Shown here in pieces: positions 8,073 to 17,156 of a stretch of 64,000 bases of DNA; the stretch's first letter is position 1; each line of letters begins with the position of its first letter. Both the position numbers and the translations under genes were made by a program. The notes beneath the pieces are model-generated. The model had not been told where the DNA came from. It ran no database searches and worked only from the letters and a program-made list of their open reading frames with translations. The stretch spans positions 303,726 through 367,725 of the forward strand of contig NZ_WUCC01000005.1 of assembly GCF_009807095.1 (NCBI RefSeq). Reading direction: 5' to 3'. This stretch comes from Rathayibacter sp. VKM Ac-2754. GTDB taxonomy: Bacteria; Actinomycetota; Actinomycetes; Actinomycetales; Microbacteriaceae.

Positions 8073-9176
8073 TCAGCCCGACGACTCCCGCGGCACCAGC
8101 CGCACCGGCATCGAGCGCACGCCCGCGGTCGCGCGGCCGTGGATCGCGTGCGACAGCTCCTCCGCGGCGGCGCGTCCCAGCGTCTCGAGCTGCATGTCGA
8201 TGCTGGTCAGCGGGGGGCGCGCGGCCTCGACGAGCAGGTCCCAGTTGTCGAAGCCGACGACGGCGACGTCGCGCGGCACCGACCGGCCGGTCTCGCGGAG
8301 GTGGTCGAGGGCGCCGCGCGCGATCTGGTCGCTCGCGCAGATCAGGGCGTCGAGGTCCGGATGCGCGTCGAGCAGAGTCTCGGCGCACTGGCGGCCCCAG
8401 CTCTCCGACCACTGGCCGTAGAGCACGTCGCCGCCGACGAGCGGCAGGCCCGCCTCCGTCAGCGCCTGCTCGACCCCGCGGGCGCGGTCGTGCGCGGCGG
8501 AGTAGCTGGGCTCGCCGTTGATCAGCGCGATGCGCCTCCGCCCCCGCTCGATCAGGTGGCGGGCGGCCAGTACCCCGGCCAGCGCGTTGTCGGGCGTGAA
8601 CGACGAGTCGCGCTCGTCCTCTGAGGGCGCGTAGGCGTAGACCACCGGCACCGGGATCGTCGCGGTGATCGAGGGTCGCGGGTTCGTCGTGCGGCCGAGC
8701 ACGACGATCCCGTCGACGCGCTTGGCCAGCAGGTTCTTGATGTGGTGCTGCTCGCGGACGGAGTCGCCGCGGGCGTCGCAGAGGAACACCGAGGTGGAGC
8801 CGGCGCCGAACGCGTCCTCGGCGCCGAGCAGCACCGGCAGCACGAAGCGGTTGTCGAGATCGTTGGTGAGCATCCCGATCGTGCCGGTGCGGCGCGAGTT
8901 GAGGGCCTGCGCGAACGGATTGGGCGTGAACGACAGGGCCGCTGCGGCGTCGAGCACGCGCTGGCGCGTCTCGGCGCGCACCTGGTCGCGGCCGTTGAGT
9001 GCCTTCGACGCGGTGGCGATCGAGACGCCGGCCTCCCGCGCGACGTCGGACAGCGTGATCGTGCCCGCGGGCTTGCGTGCGGCGATGGCGTCCCCCGTCC
9101 CTCGGGCGCCGAAGAGCGCCGGGGTCCGATCCTCGCACAGATCCGAAAAGACCGAAAACGACATTCCTCTCGACAT
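8073..9176 (-). CDS. LacI-family regulator of the GH127/ABC locus
   Basis: The LacI/GalR regulator has a DNA-binding domain TLSDVAREAGVSIATASKAL preceded by an unusually long N-terminal tail of about 42 residues. A periplasmic-binding-like sensor domain (GTIGMLTNDLDNRF, DGIVVLG, AVVGFDNWD) follows, ending VPRESSG. Start ATG 9176 is preferred because AGGGCGG lies upstream. An ATG at 9164 and a longer frame to 9254 are alternatives. It is divergent from the sugar importer at 9282, which it presumably represses by analogy with the family. Confidence 0.85.
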   Translation of the reverse strand: MSRGMSFSVFSDLCEDRTPALFGARGTGDAIAARKPAGTITLSDVAREAGVSIATASKALNGRDQVRAETRQRVLDAAAALSFTPNPFAQALNSRRTGTIGMLTNDLDNRFVLPVLLGAEDAFGAGSTSVFLCDARGDSVREQHHIKNLLAKRVDGIVVLGRTTNPRPSITATIPVPVVYAYAPSEDERDSSFTPDNALAGVLAARHLIERGRRRIALINGEPSYSAAHDRARGVEQALTEAGLPLVGGDVLYGQWSESWGRQCAETLLDAHPDLDALICASDQIARGALDHLRETGRSVPRDVAVVGFDNWDLLVEAARPPLTSIDMQLETLGRAAAEELSHAIHGRATAGVRSMPVRLVPRESSG

Positions 9177-9281
9177 CACATCCGCCCTGTGTCTAGTGTG
9201 AACCCGCAGAAAGTAGTTTCGGTCCGGCTCACGGTCCGGACCAGGCACCGACACCCGTCAATGACGAAGGGAACATCCGCG
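9177..9281. promoter_or_regulatory. divergent promoter region, LacI / sugar ABC operon
   Basis: This 105-bp region contains CGGTCCGG twice near 9218 and 9230 and a TTTCGGT / ACCGAAA inverted pair shared with the 5' end of the LacI gene. Operators are likely here, but none could be defined with confidence. AAGGGA precedes the ATG at 9282. Confidence 0.4.
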
Positions 9282-10532
9282 ATGAAGAGGAAGCACGCAC
9301 GGGGCCTCGCCGCCGCCGTCCTGCTGGGAACGGCCGCGGCCGCGCTGACCGGCTGCGCGAGCGGTTCAGGAGGCGCCTCCACCGACGCCGCCGGCGGCAC
9401 CTACACGTTCTGGGACCCGTACCCCCAGTTCGACGAGACCTCCGACTGGGCGAAGCTGATCGACGCGTGCGGCACCGAGGCGGGTGTCACCATCGAGCGC
9501 ACCGGCTACGACACCACCGACCTCACCAACAAGGCGCTGCTCGCCGGGCAGCAGGGCAACTCGCCCGACCTCCTGCTCGTCGACAACCCCGTGGTCTCCA
9601 CGCTGGCCGAGTCGGGCATCCTGACCACCACCGCCGACAACGGACTCGACACCGGCGACATCGACGCCAACATCCTCGCGGCGGGCGAGATCGACGGCGA
9701 CACCTACGGGGTGCCGATCGGAGCGAACACCCTCGCGCTGTACTACAACAAGACCGTCCTCGCGACGGCCGGCGTCGACGTCGCCTCGATCACCGACTGG
9801 GCGAGCCTCACCGATGCGCTCGCGAAGGTCACCGCCTCCGGAGGCAAGGGCATCACGTTCTCCGGCATCGGCACGGAGGAGGGCAGCTTCCAGTTCCTCC
9901 CGTGGTTCTGGGGCTCGGGCGCCGAGCTCACCGAGCTCGACTCGCCCGAGGCGGTCGACGCCGTCTCGCTCTGGACCGACTGGGTGCAGAAGGGCTACGC
10001 GCCCAACTCCGTCATCGGCAACACCCAGACCACCAGCTGGCAGGAGTTCGAGACCGGCGAGTACGCGTTCGGCGAGAACGGCACCTGGCAGCTCGCCAAC
10101 GCGAAGGCGTCGGGCATCGACTACGGCATCCTCTCCATCCCGGCGAAGGACGGCGGCTCGGCCCCCGCACCGACCGGAGGCGAGTTCCTCACCCTCCCGG
10201 TGCAGGACGACACCGCCCGCTACGAGACGTCGACGGCGATCGCCGAGTGCCTCACCTCGACCGACAACCTCGTGACGACCGACAACACGCTCTCGTACAT
10301 CGCGCCGACCGCCGACGCGCAGGAGGCGCAGGTCGCCGAGAACGCCGACCTCGAGCCGTGGGTCACCGCCGTGCAGGCCGCGAAGGGCCGCACCTCGGAC
10401 AACCTCGGCACGAAGTACCCGCAGATCTCGGAGCAGCTCTGGGGCGCGGTGCAGAACGCGCTCAGCGGCTCGCAGTCGCCCGAGGACGCCCTGAAGGCCG
10501 CGCAGTCGGCCGCGGAATCCGCCACGAAGTGA
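9282..10532 (+). CDS. ABC sugar importer, lipoprotein substrate-binding protein
   Basis: The 416-residue extracellular solute-binding protein (family 1) has a lipoprotein signal peptide MKRKHARGLAAAVLLG ending in the lipobox LTGC, so it is tethered outside the membrane. Sugar-binding family features include SPDLLLVDNP, IDGDTYGVPIGANTLALYYN, and FxxGxYAFGENGTW. Start ATG 9282 has an AAGGGA site; an in-frame ATG at 9261 is less likely. It heads an operon with two permeases and a GH127 enzyme, so the ligand may be an arabinose-containing oligosaccharide. There is no ATPase gene; a shared MsiK-type ATPase is common in this group. Confidence 0.88.
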   Translation: MKRKHARGLAAAVLLGTAAAALTGCASGSGGASTDAAGGTYTFWDPYPQFDETSDWAKLIDACGTEAGVTIERTGYDTTDLTNKALLAGQQGNSPDLLLVDNPVVSTLAESGILTTTADNGLDTGDIDANILAAGEIDGDTYGVPIGANTLALYYNKTVLATAGVDVASITDWASLTDALAKVTASGGKGITFSGIGTEEGSFQFLPWFWGSGAELTELDSPEAVDAVSLWTDWVQKGYAPNSVIGNTQTTSWQEFETGEYAFGENGTWQLANAKASGIDYGILSIPAKDGGSAPAPTGGEFLTLPVQDDTARYETSTAIAECLTSTDNLVTTDNTLSYIAPTADAQEAQVAENADLEPWVTAVQAAKGRTSDNLGTKYPQISEQLWGAVQNALSGSQSPEDALKAAQSAAESATK

Positions 10533-10602
10533 TCGACGACCGCCGGGGTCGGTGCCTCGATGGATCGCCCCGGCGATCCGGTGCCGTCGGCAAGGAGAGA
10601 CC

Positions 10603-11574
10603 ATGACCACATCACTCGAGACGACGCGGCTGCTCCGCAGCGGTCCGCCGCCCGCCGTGTCGGCGATCGAGACGCCCCGCCGGCGGAGGCGACCCGAGGC
10701 CGGGCAGCTCGTCGCCTGGGCGTTCCTCGCCCCGCTCGTCGTCTACCTGCTCGTCTTCTACGCGTTCCCGCTCTACCGCAACCTCGAGCTGAGCCTGAAG
10801 GACTACACGGTCCGCTCGTTCGTGCAGGGCGACGCCGCATTCATCTGGTTCGACAACTACATCCGGGTGTTCCAGGATGCGACGTTCGGCCCGGCGCTGC
10901 TGCACACGGCGGTCTTCACCGGGGTGTCGATCGCCTTCCAGTTCACCCTCGGGCTGGCGCTGGCGGTCTTCTTCTACCGCCGGTTCCCGCTCGCGACGAC
11001 GCTCCGGGCGCTGTTCCTCGTGCCGTGGCTCCTGCCGCTGATCGTGTCGGCGTCGACCTGGTCGTGGATGCTGAACAGCGACTCCGGCATCGTGAACGCC
11101 TTCCTGGAGTCGTTCGGGATCGGCCAGATCAACTGGCTCACCTCGCCGACGACCTCGCTGATCGCGGTGCTCATCGCGAACATCTGGATCGGGATCCCGT
11201 TCAACCTCGTGATCCTCTACTCCGGTCTGCAGAACATCTCGCAGGACCTCTACGAGGCCGCCTCGCTCGACGGCGCGACCGGAGCCCAGCAGTTCTGGCG
11301 CATCACGCTGCCGCTGCTGCGCCCGGTCTCGGCGATCACGATCCTGCTCGGCCTCGTCTACACGCTGAAGGTGTTCGACATCATCTGGATCATGACCAAG
11401 GGCGGGCCGGCCGACTCGTCGACCACGCTCGCGACCTGGACCTACCAGCTCGGCTTCGGCTCGATGCTGCCCGACTTCGGACCCGCGGCGGCGGTCGGCA
11501 ACCTGCTGATCGTCCTCGCGCTCGTCTTCGGCCTCGTGTACATCCGCGTCCAGCGCAAGCAGGCCGACTCGTGA
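10603..11574 (+). CDS. ABC sugar permease, MalF type
   Basis: The integral-membrane permease of 323 residues has about six transmembrane helices. The cytoplasmic EAA loop reads YEAASLDGATGAQQFWRITLPLLRP, whose core EAASLDGA...FWxITLP contacts the ATPase. The ATG at 10603 follows AAGGAGAGACC. It lies 70 bp after the binding-protein gene and overlaps the next permease by 4 bases (GTGA), indicating translational coupling. Confidence 0.9.
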   Translation: MTTSLETTRLLRSGPPPAVSAIETPRRRRRPEAGQLVAWAFLAPLVVYLLVFYAFPLYRNLELSLKDYTVRSFVQGDAAFIWFDNYIRVFQDATFGPALLHTAVFTGVSIAFQFTLGLALAVFFYRRFPLATTLRALFLVPWLLPLIVSASTWSWMLNSDSGIVNAFLESFGIGQINWLTSPTTSLIAVLIANIWIGIPFNLVILYSGLQNISQDLYEAASLDGATGAQQFWRITLPLLRPVSAITILLGLVYTLKVFDIIWIMTKGGPADSSTTLATWTYQLGFGSMLPDFGPAAAVGNLLIVLALVFGLVYIRVQRKQADS

Positions 11575-12389
11575 CCGCGCGGCGCCCCTGGTGGCTGACG
11601 CTCGTGGGCATCGTCCTCACCGCGATCATGCTGTTCCCCGTCTACTGGATGATCAACGTCTCGCTCACTCCGACCGGGTCGATGCGCAAGGATCCGCCCG
11701 ACTGGTTCCCCTTCTCACCGACCTTCACGGGCTACCAGGCCGTCGTCAGCGAGCAGCTGCCCTACCTCGGCACGAGCCTGATCGTGGGACTCGGCACCGT
11801 GCTGCTGACCGTGGCGATCGCGGCGCCGGCCGCCTACTCGCTCGCGAAGCTGCGACCGCGCGGCGGGCAGGGGCTCTCGTTCGTCCTCCTGATCGCGCAG
11901 ATGATCCCGGCGATCATCATGGCGATGGGCTTCTACGCCATCTACCTCAACCTCGGGCTGCTCAACTCGATCCCGGGCCTGATCGTCGCCGACTCGACCA
12001 TCGCGGTGCCGTTCGGCGTGCTGATCTTCACGGCGTTCATGTCGGGGATCCCCGACGAGCTGACCCAGGCCGCGCGGATGGACGGCGCGAGCGCGTGGCG
12101 CACCTTCACCTCGGTGATCATGCCGATCAGCCGCAACTCCGTCGTCACGGTCTCGCTCTTCGCGTTCCTCTGGGCCTGGTCGGACTTCATCTTCGCCTCG
12201 ACCCTCGACAGCGGCGGCAGGCTCCAGCCGATCACGCTCGGCATCTACAAGTACATCGGCAACAACAACCAGGAGTGGAACTCGATCATGGCGACCGCCG
12301 TGATCGCCTCCATCCCTGCCGCCGTCCTCCTCGTCGTCGCTCAGCGGTACGTCTCGGCGGGTGTCACCGCCGGTGCCGTCAAGGACTGA
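11571..12389 (+). CDS. ABC sugar permease, MalG type
   Basis: The 272-residue second permease has about six membrane helices and an EAA loop DELTQAARMDGASAWRTF near residue 165. The GTG start overlaps the TGA of the upstream permease. Its product pairs with the MalF-type subunit to form the channel. The C-terminal VTAGAVKD is typical of this subfamily. Confidence 0.9.
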   Translation: MTARRPWWLTLVGIVLTAIMLFPVYWMINVSLTPTGSMRKDPPDWFPFSPTFTGYQAVVSEQLPYLGTSLIVGLGTVLLTVAIAAPAAYSLAKLRPRGGQGLSFVLLIAQMIPAIIMAMGFYAIYLNLGLLNSIPGLIVADSTIAVPFGVLIFTAFMSGIPDELTQAARMDGASAWRTFTSVIMPISRNSVVTVSLFAFLWAWSDFIFASTLDSGGRLQPITLGIYKYIGNNNQEWNSIMATAVIASIPAAVLLVVAQRYVSAGVTAGAVKD

Positions 12390-12414
12390 TCCGCTCTCTC
12401 TTAAGGAGACTCCC

Positions 12415-14298
12415 GTGCCCACCACCGTCACGACCGCCCTCGGCGGACCCGTCGCCCCGACCCGCAGCCTCCTCCGGCCGCTGCGGCAGGACGAGATCCG
12501 CCTGACCGGCGGCTTCTGGAAGCACTACCAGGACCTCAACGCGCAGGCGGTGATCGGCCACTGCCTCTCGTGGATCGAGCGGGTGGGCTGGTCGGGCAAC
12601 TTCGACCGCGCCTCCGCCGGCACTCTGTCGACCGAGGCGGGAGGCGACCAGCACGCGGGCATCGAGTTCGTCGACTCGGAGGTCTACAAGCTGCTCGAGG
12701 CGATGGCGTGGGAGCTCGGCCGCTCGGCCGACCCCGAGCTCTCGGAGCAGTACGAGGCGCTCGTTGCGCACGTCGCCTCCGCCCAGGAGGAGGACGGCTA
12801 CCTGCACACGAGCTTCGGCCGGCCGGGGCAGCCCGCGCGCTACTCGAACCTGGAGTGGGGGCACGAGCTGTACTGCTTCGGGCACCTGATCCAGGCGGCG
12901 GTCGCGCGTCTGCGCACCGGGCACGACGACCTGCTGCCGGCGGTCGCCCGGCGTCTCGCCGACCACGTCTACCGGGAGTTCGGGCCGGAGGGGCGCGTCG
13001 CGGTCTGCGGGCACCCCGAGATCGAGCCGGCGCTCGCCGAGTTCGCGCGCGCCACGGGAGACGGACGCTACCTCGAGCTCGCCCGGCTGTTCGTCGAGCG
13101 GCGAGGCACCGGCACGCTCGGGTCGATCCCGTACGGGCCCGAGTACTTCCAGGACGACGTGCCGGTGCGCGACGCCGAGGTGCTGCGCGGGCACGCGGTG
13201 CGGGCGCTGTACCTCGCCTCGGGCGCCCTCGACGTGGCGGTCGAGACGGAGGACGCCGAGCTCTCGGCGGCCGTGACCCGGCAGTGGGCGGCGACCGTCG
13301 CGCGCCGCACCTACGTCACCGGCGGGATGGGCTCGCACCATCAGGACGAGGCCTTCGGCGCCGACTACGAGCTGCCGCCGGACCGCGCCTACGCCGAGAC
13401 CTGTGCGGCGATCGCCTCGAACATGCTCAGCTGGCGCCTCCTGCTGAGCTCGAACGACGCGCAGTACGCCGACCTGATCGAGCGCACTCTGCTGAACGCG
13501 GTGCTTCCCTCGACCCGCGAGGACGGCCGCGCCTTCTTCTACACGAACACCTTGCAGCAGCGTGTCGACGGAGTCGCGCCCGACGAGTCGGTCGAGACCG
13601 ACCGCGCCCAGTCGAGCCTCCGGGCACCGTGGTTCTGGGTGTCGTGCTGCCCGACGAACGTGGCGCGGACGCTCGCGAGTGTCGAGCTGGGCTTCGCCAC
13701 CGCGACGGAGGAGGGGGTGCAGCTGCACCAGTACGGCTCGTACCGGGTGAGCGCGGGCGGCGTCGTACTCGAGGTCGAGTCGGAGTACCCGAGTGACGGC
13801 GAGGTCGTGGTGCGCGTGCTCGAGGGGTCCGGTGTCGCACTGTCGCTGCGCATCCCTCCGTTCGCGCGCGGGGCGGCCGTGCTCGACGGTGCACCCGTCG
13901 ATCCGCGGCTGACGGTGGTGGACGTCCAGGTCTCGGCCGGTGACGTCGTGCGGCTGTCGCTGCCGATGGCGGCCCGGTTCGTGACTCCGCACCCCCGGAT
14001 CGACGCGGCCCGTGGCCAGATCGCGGTGGAGCGCGGGCCGTTCGTGCTCGCCCTGGAGTCGGTCGACCTGCCCGACGGCCTCGACACGGAGCACGTCGTG
14101 CTGGACGCCTCCGTCGAGCCGGTCGCGACGGCGGACGGAGCGCGCGTGACGGTGGCGCGTCGCGAGGCCCCGGCCGACGGCTGGCCCTACGACGTCTCCG
14201 CTCAGTCCGGAGAGCGCTTCTCGGCCGAGCTCCGCCCCTACTACCGCTGGGCGAACCGCGGCCCCTCCACGATGCGCATCTGGACACCGACGACCTGA
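12415..14298 (+). CDS. GH127 beta-L-arabinofuranosidase-type glycoside hydrolase
   Basis: The 627-residue protein of the DUF1680/GH127 family matches known members in length. It shows TGGFWKHYQDLN near the start, NLEWGHELYC, a YVTGGMGSHHQDEAFG segment with the conserved Glu, TCAAIASNMLSW, and SCCPTNVARTLAS. In HypBA1-type enzymes the Cys cluster and Glu bind Zn2+ and a Cys is the nucleophile; the corresponding residues appear present. No signal peptide is seen, so it acts in the cytoplasm on imported oligosaccharides, consistent with the upstream importer. GTG 12415 follows TTAAGGAG. Substrate (for example arabinosyl-hydroxyproline glycans) is inferred; a GH146-like role is possible. Confidence 0.88.
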   Translation: MPTTVTTALGGPVAPTRSLLRPLRQDEIRLTGGFWKHYQDLNAQAVIGHCLSWIERVGWSGNFDRASAGTLSTEAGGDQHAGIEFVDSEVYKLLEAMAWELGRSADPELSEQYEALVAHVASAQEEDGYLHTSFGRPGQPARYSNLEWGHELYCFGHLIQAAVARLRTGHDDLLPAVARRLADHVYREFGPEGRVAVCGHPEIEPALAEFARATGDGRYLELARLFVERRGTGTLGSIPYGPEYFQDDVPVRDAEVLRGHAVRALYLASGALDVAVETEDAELSAAVTRQWAATVARRTYVTGGMGSHHQDEAFGADYELPPDRAYAETCAAIASNMLSWRLLLSSNDAQYADLIERTLLNAVLPSTREDGRAFFYTNTLQQRVDGVAPDESVETDRAQSSLRAPWFWVSCCPTNVARTLASVELGFATATEEGVQLHQYGSYRVSAGGVVLEVESEYPSDGEVVVRVLEGSGVALSLRIPPFARGAAVLDGAPVDPRLTVVDVQVSAGDVVRLSLPMAARFVTPHPRIDAARGQIAVERGPFVLALESVDLPDGLDTEHVVLDASVEPVATADGARVTVARREAPADGWPYDVSAQSGERFSAELRPYYRWANRGPSTMRIWTPTT

Positions 14299-14323
14299 GG
14301 CGCTCCTCCGTCACCGCCAGCCC

Positions 14324-14451
14324 GCTGGTCGAGTAGCCCCGCAGGGGCGTATCGAGACCCACCAGCGTCAGTCGATGAGGCTTCTGATCTCGACTTCTGA
14401 CGCCGGTGGATCTCGATACGCCCGCTCCGCGGGCTACTCGATCAGCGAGAG
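14324..14451. repeat. inverted pair of GGTCGAGTAGCC-family repeats
   Basis: The arm at 14324-14365 (GCTGGTCGAGTAGCC...GGCGTATCGAGACCCAC) faces a reverse-oriented arm at 14404-14451 (GTGGATCTCGATACGCC...GGGCTACTCGATCAGCGA). They could form a long hairpin behind the GH127 gene. The same element occurs twice more at 63517-63863. No gene is seen in this intergenic region. Confidence 0.85.
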
Positions 14452-14513
14452 GCGGCACAACGCTCACGACAGCAGCGCCGCTCCCGGGGGAACGGCGCTG
14501 CTGTCGGCGGGTG

Positions 14514-15551
14514 CTAGGCGCCGGTGCGGGAGTCCGCGTCCGCCGCGGTCTCGACGGGCGCGCCCTCGACCGTGGCGCGGTCGCCCTTGTCGCGGTCGCC
14601 GCGGGTCTTCAGGAGGCTCGCGATCGTCGCGACCGCGATGGTCGAGCCGATGAAGGTCAGCGAGAACCAGATCGGGATCTCGGGCACCCACAGCAGCGGC
14701 TGGCCGCCGTTGATGAAGGGGACCTCGTTGACGTGCAGCGCGTGGAACACGAGCTTGACGGCGATGAAGCCGAGGATCACGGCGAGGCCCTGGCTGAGGT
14801 AGACGAGGCGCTCCAGGAGTCCGCCGATGAGGAAGAACAGCTGACGCAGACCCATCAGGGCGAAGGCGTTGGCGGTGAAGACGATGTACGCCTCGTTGGT
14901 CAGACCGTAGATGGCGGGGATCGAGTCGAGCGCGAAGACCAGGTCGATGAAGCCGATGGCCACGATGGTCAGGAGCATCGGGGTGACGAAGCGGCGGCCG
15001 TCCTTCTTCACGGTGAGCTTGTCGCCGTGGTACTCGTCCGTGACGGGGAGGATGCGGCGGACGAAGCGCATGAAGGCGTTGTTCGACGGGTCGCCGTGGT
15101 CGCCCTTGATCTGCTGGTAGGCCAGCACGAAGAGCAGGGCGCCGAACAGGTAGAAGACCCACGAGAAGTTCTCGATCAGTGCCGCGCCGACGGCGATGAA
15201 GCCGCCGCGCATGATCAGCGCGATGACGATGCCGATCATCAGCACCTTCTGCTGGTAGATCTTCGGCACCGCGAAGCCGGCCATGATGATGAGGAAGAGG
15301 AAGAGGTTGTCGAGCGACAGCGCCTTCTCGGTGAGGTAGCCGGCGAAGTACTCGCCGCCGAAGCCCCAGCCGGAGACGATGCCGATCCCGACGCCGAAGA
15401 GCAGCGCGAGACCGATGTAGAACGCCGACCAGCGAGCGGACTCGGCGATGGTGGGCTCGTGGGGCTTTCGCACGTGGGCGAAGAACTCGTAGACGAAGAA
15501 CGCGATCGTCACGGCGATCGTGATCAGCCAGATGGCGGGGGTGACCTGCAC
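14514..15551 (-). CDS. TerC/Alx-family membrane protein (probable Mn2+ exporter)
   Basis: The TerC-family integral membrane protein has about 345 residues and 8-9 helices. Characteristic acidic motifs are EKALSLDNLFLF and IGFIDLVFALDSIPAIYG, with a long cytoplasmic loop (about residues 155-190). TerC/Alx proteins export manganese or support metalation of exported proteins. GTG 15551 is chosen because GGAG lies 7 bases upstream; a TTG at 15563 is the longer alternative. The leader carries a yybP-ykoY-like riboswitch, which fits Mn2+ control. The C-terminal tail is charged. Confidence 0.9.
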   Translation of the reverse strand: MQVTPAIWLITIAVTIAFFVYEFFAHVRKPHEPTIAESARWSAFYIGLALLFGVGIGIVSGWGFGGEYFAGYLTEKALSLDNLFLFLIIMAGFAVPKIYQQKVLMIGIVIALIMRGGFIAVGAALIENFSWVFYLFGALLFVLAYQQIKGDHGDPSNNAFMRFVRRILPVTDEYHGDKLTVKKDGRRFVTPMLLTIVAIGFIDLVFALDSIPAIYGLTNEAYIVFTANAFALMGLRQLFFLIGGLLERLVYLSQGLAVILGFIAVKLVFHALHVNEVPFINGGQPLLWVPEIPIWFSLTFIGSTIAVATIASLLKTRGDRDKGDRATVEGAPVETAADADSRTGA

Positions 15552-15581
15552 GGGGTACTCCAAGGGGTGGTCGACACGGGA

Positions 15582-15700
15582 CCAAGGTCTCCTCCACTCC
15601 GGCCGACGACCTCGTGGAGGTGGTGGCGGAGCCGATGGCCCGGGACGCTCTGTCGCGTCCGTAGTGACGGGCTCACCGCAGTCGGGAGTACTCCCCTTGC
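15582..15700 (-). promoter_or_regulatory. yybP-ykoY-type manganese riboswitch (probable)
   Basis: The transcribed strand reads CAAGGGGAGTA near its 5' end (about 15699-15689) and GAGACCTTGG at its 3' end (15591-15582), so CAAGG can pair with CCTTG to form P1. This matches the conserved entry and exit segments of the yybP-ykoY Mn2+ riboswitch. The family is known upstream of terC/alx-type genes, and the next gene here is terC. Internal stems (GGTCGTCGG, CCACCACCTCCAC) are plausible but not modelled. Confidence 0.75.
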
Positions 15701-15779
15701 TGACAACGACCCTACTAAGGGGAGCGGACCCTCCGACTGGGAGAAGGCCGAGAGCCCGGTCGCCCGCGACCTCCGTGCG

Positions 15780-16148
15780 TCACCCGAGCAGCGGCCGTGG
15801 GTCGAACGTCACCCGGATGCGCGTGATCAGACCGTCCTCGACGTGACTCCAGTTGACGGTCGGGACCGGCGGAGTCGTCGCCGTGTGCAGATCGAACCAG
15901 GTCATCGCGTCGGCGCCGTCGACGACGCGGGCGTGCAGCACGAGGTCGGTCATGATCGACTCCGCCATGCCGCGCAGGCCCGCGAGGCACTCGTCGATCC
16001 CGGAGGCGGTGCCCAGGACGCCGACGAAGTCGACGTCGGGCGCGAGCACAGTGCGGAGGCGGTCGAAGTCGCGGTCGCGCCACGCGTCGAAGTAGACGGT
16101 GGCGGCGTCGCGGGTGGCGTCGCGCTGAGCGGCGTCCTGCTGGTCCAT
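15780..16148 (-). CDS. NTF2-like (SnoaL/DUF4440-type) small protein
   Basis: The 122-residue single-domain protein has an NTF2-like cone fold by sequence style: AATVYFDAWRDRDFDRLRTVLAPDVDFVG, then GLITRIRVTFDPRPLLG. Members include polyketide cyclases, ketosteroid isomerases and many uncharacterised small-molecule-binding proteins. ATG 16148 has GGAAGGA upstream; the longer frame to 16208 is not supported. It is divergent from a LysR regulator 91 bp away, which suggests specific regulation. Confidence 0.8.
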   Translation of the reverse strand: MDQQDAAQRDATRDAATVYFDAWRDRDFDRLRTVLAPDVDFVGVLGTASGIDECLAGLRGMAESIMTDLVLHARVVDGADAMTWFDLHTATTPPVPTVNWSHVEDGLITRIRVTFDPRPLLG

Positions 16149-16239
16149 GGCGGTGTCCTTCCGGTCGATGCCTCCAGCCTGCGCGTCGCTATCGCATCGG
16201 TCCAACATCTGATCAGGATGCGACCTATCATCGGGACTG

Positions 16240-17115
16240 ATGGAACTGCACCAGATCTTCTACGCGATCTCCGTCGCCGACACCGGGTCGTTCACGGCGG
16301 CGGCGGCGCGCCTCCACGTCAGCCAGTCGGGGGTCAGTGCGCAGGTGCAGAAGCTCGAGCGCGAGCTGGGGGCGGCGCTGTTCGACCGCACCTCGCGGCG
16401 CATCTCGGTGACGGCCGAGGGCGAGCGGCTGCTCCCGGCTCTCCGAGCTGCGGCGGCGTCCGTCGACGGAGTCCGGGCCGCGGCCGACGAGCTCCGCGGC
16501 CTCGTGGTCGGTGCCGTGCGCCTCGGAACCGTCGCGGGCCTCACCTGGCCGGACCTCTTCGACGCGATCGCCGCGGTCCACTCCGCGCACCCCGGCATCG
16601 ACCTGCGCCTCGTCGAGTCGACCTCGGACGACCTGCTCGCCCGCGTGCGCTCCGGCGACCTCGACGTCGTGGTCGCGGGGTGGACGCCCGGTCCGCCCGA
16701 GGGTCTGGAGTCGGCGACGATCGTCGACGACGCGCTCGTCCTCGCCGTGGCGGAGGGGCACCCGTGGGCGGCACGCGGGTCGGTCCACCCCCGAGAGCTC
16801 GCCGACGCCGACCTCATCACGCTGCCGCCGGGCACGGGAGCGCGAGTCGCTCTGGAGGCGTCGCTCGCGCGAGCGGGTCTCCGCGTCGCTCCCCGCTGGG
16901 AGGTCGCCTCGCCGGTCGCCCTCGGCGAGCTCGCCGCCCGCTCACTGGGCGTCGCCGTCGCGAGCGAGTCGACGCTGGCCGACGCGCCGGAGCTGGTGAT
17001 CCTCCGCCTCGAGGACCCCGAGGCGAGGTCGCAGCTCGGAGTCGCCTGGCGGGCCCGCCCCGGGTCGGCCGCGCGTGCAGTGCTGCAGGAGCTGCTGCCT
17101 CCGGAGCCCCGGTAA
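16240..17115 (+). CDS. LysR-family transcriptional regulator
   Basis: The 291-residue LysR-type regulator has an N-terminal winged helix-turn-helix (LHQIFYAISVADTGSFTAAA, then RLHVSQSGVSAQVQKLEREL, GAALFDRTSRRI). A substrate-binding domain (VRLGTVAGLTWPDLF, DLDVVVAGWTPGPPEGL) follows. Length is normal. It is divergent from the NTF2-like gene, the classic LysR arrangement, so that gene is the likely target. The inducer is unknown. Confidence 0.9.
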   Translation: MELHQIFYAISVADTGSFTAAAARLHVSQSGVSAQVQKLERELGAALFDRTSRRISVTAEGERLLPALRAAAASVDGVRAAADELRGLVVGAVRLGTVAGLTWPDLFDAIAAVHSAHPGIDLRLVESTSDDLLARVRSGDLDVVVAGWTPGPPEGLESATIVDDALVLAVAEGHPWAARGSVHPRELADADLITLPPGTGARVALEASLARAGLRVAPRWEVASPVALGELAARSLGVAVASESTLADAPELVILRLEDPEARSQLGVAWRARPGSAARAVLQELLPPEPR

Positions 17116-17156
17116 CGCGGCCGTCAGTGCACGATCGCGAGGAGTGCCGACTCGAC

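Noticed and set aside
14324..14451. Considered as a small insertion sequence or MITE
   Set aside because: There is no transposase, target-site duplication or terminal inverted repeat beyond the hairpin arms; repeat element is the safer call.
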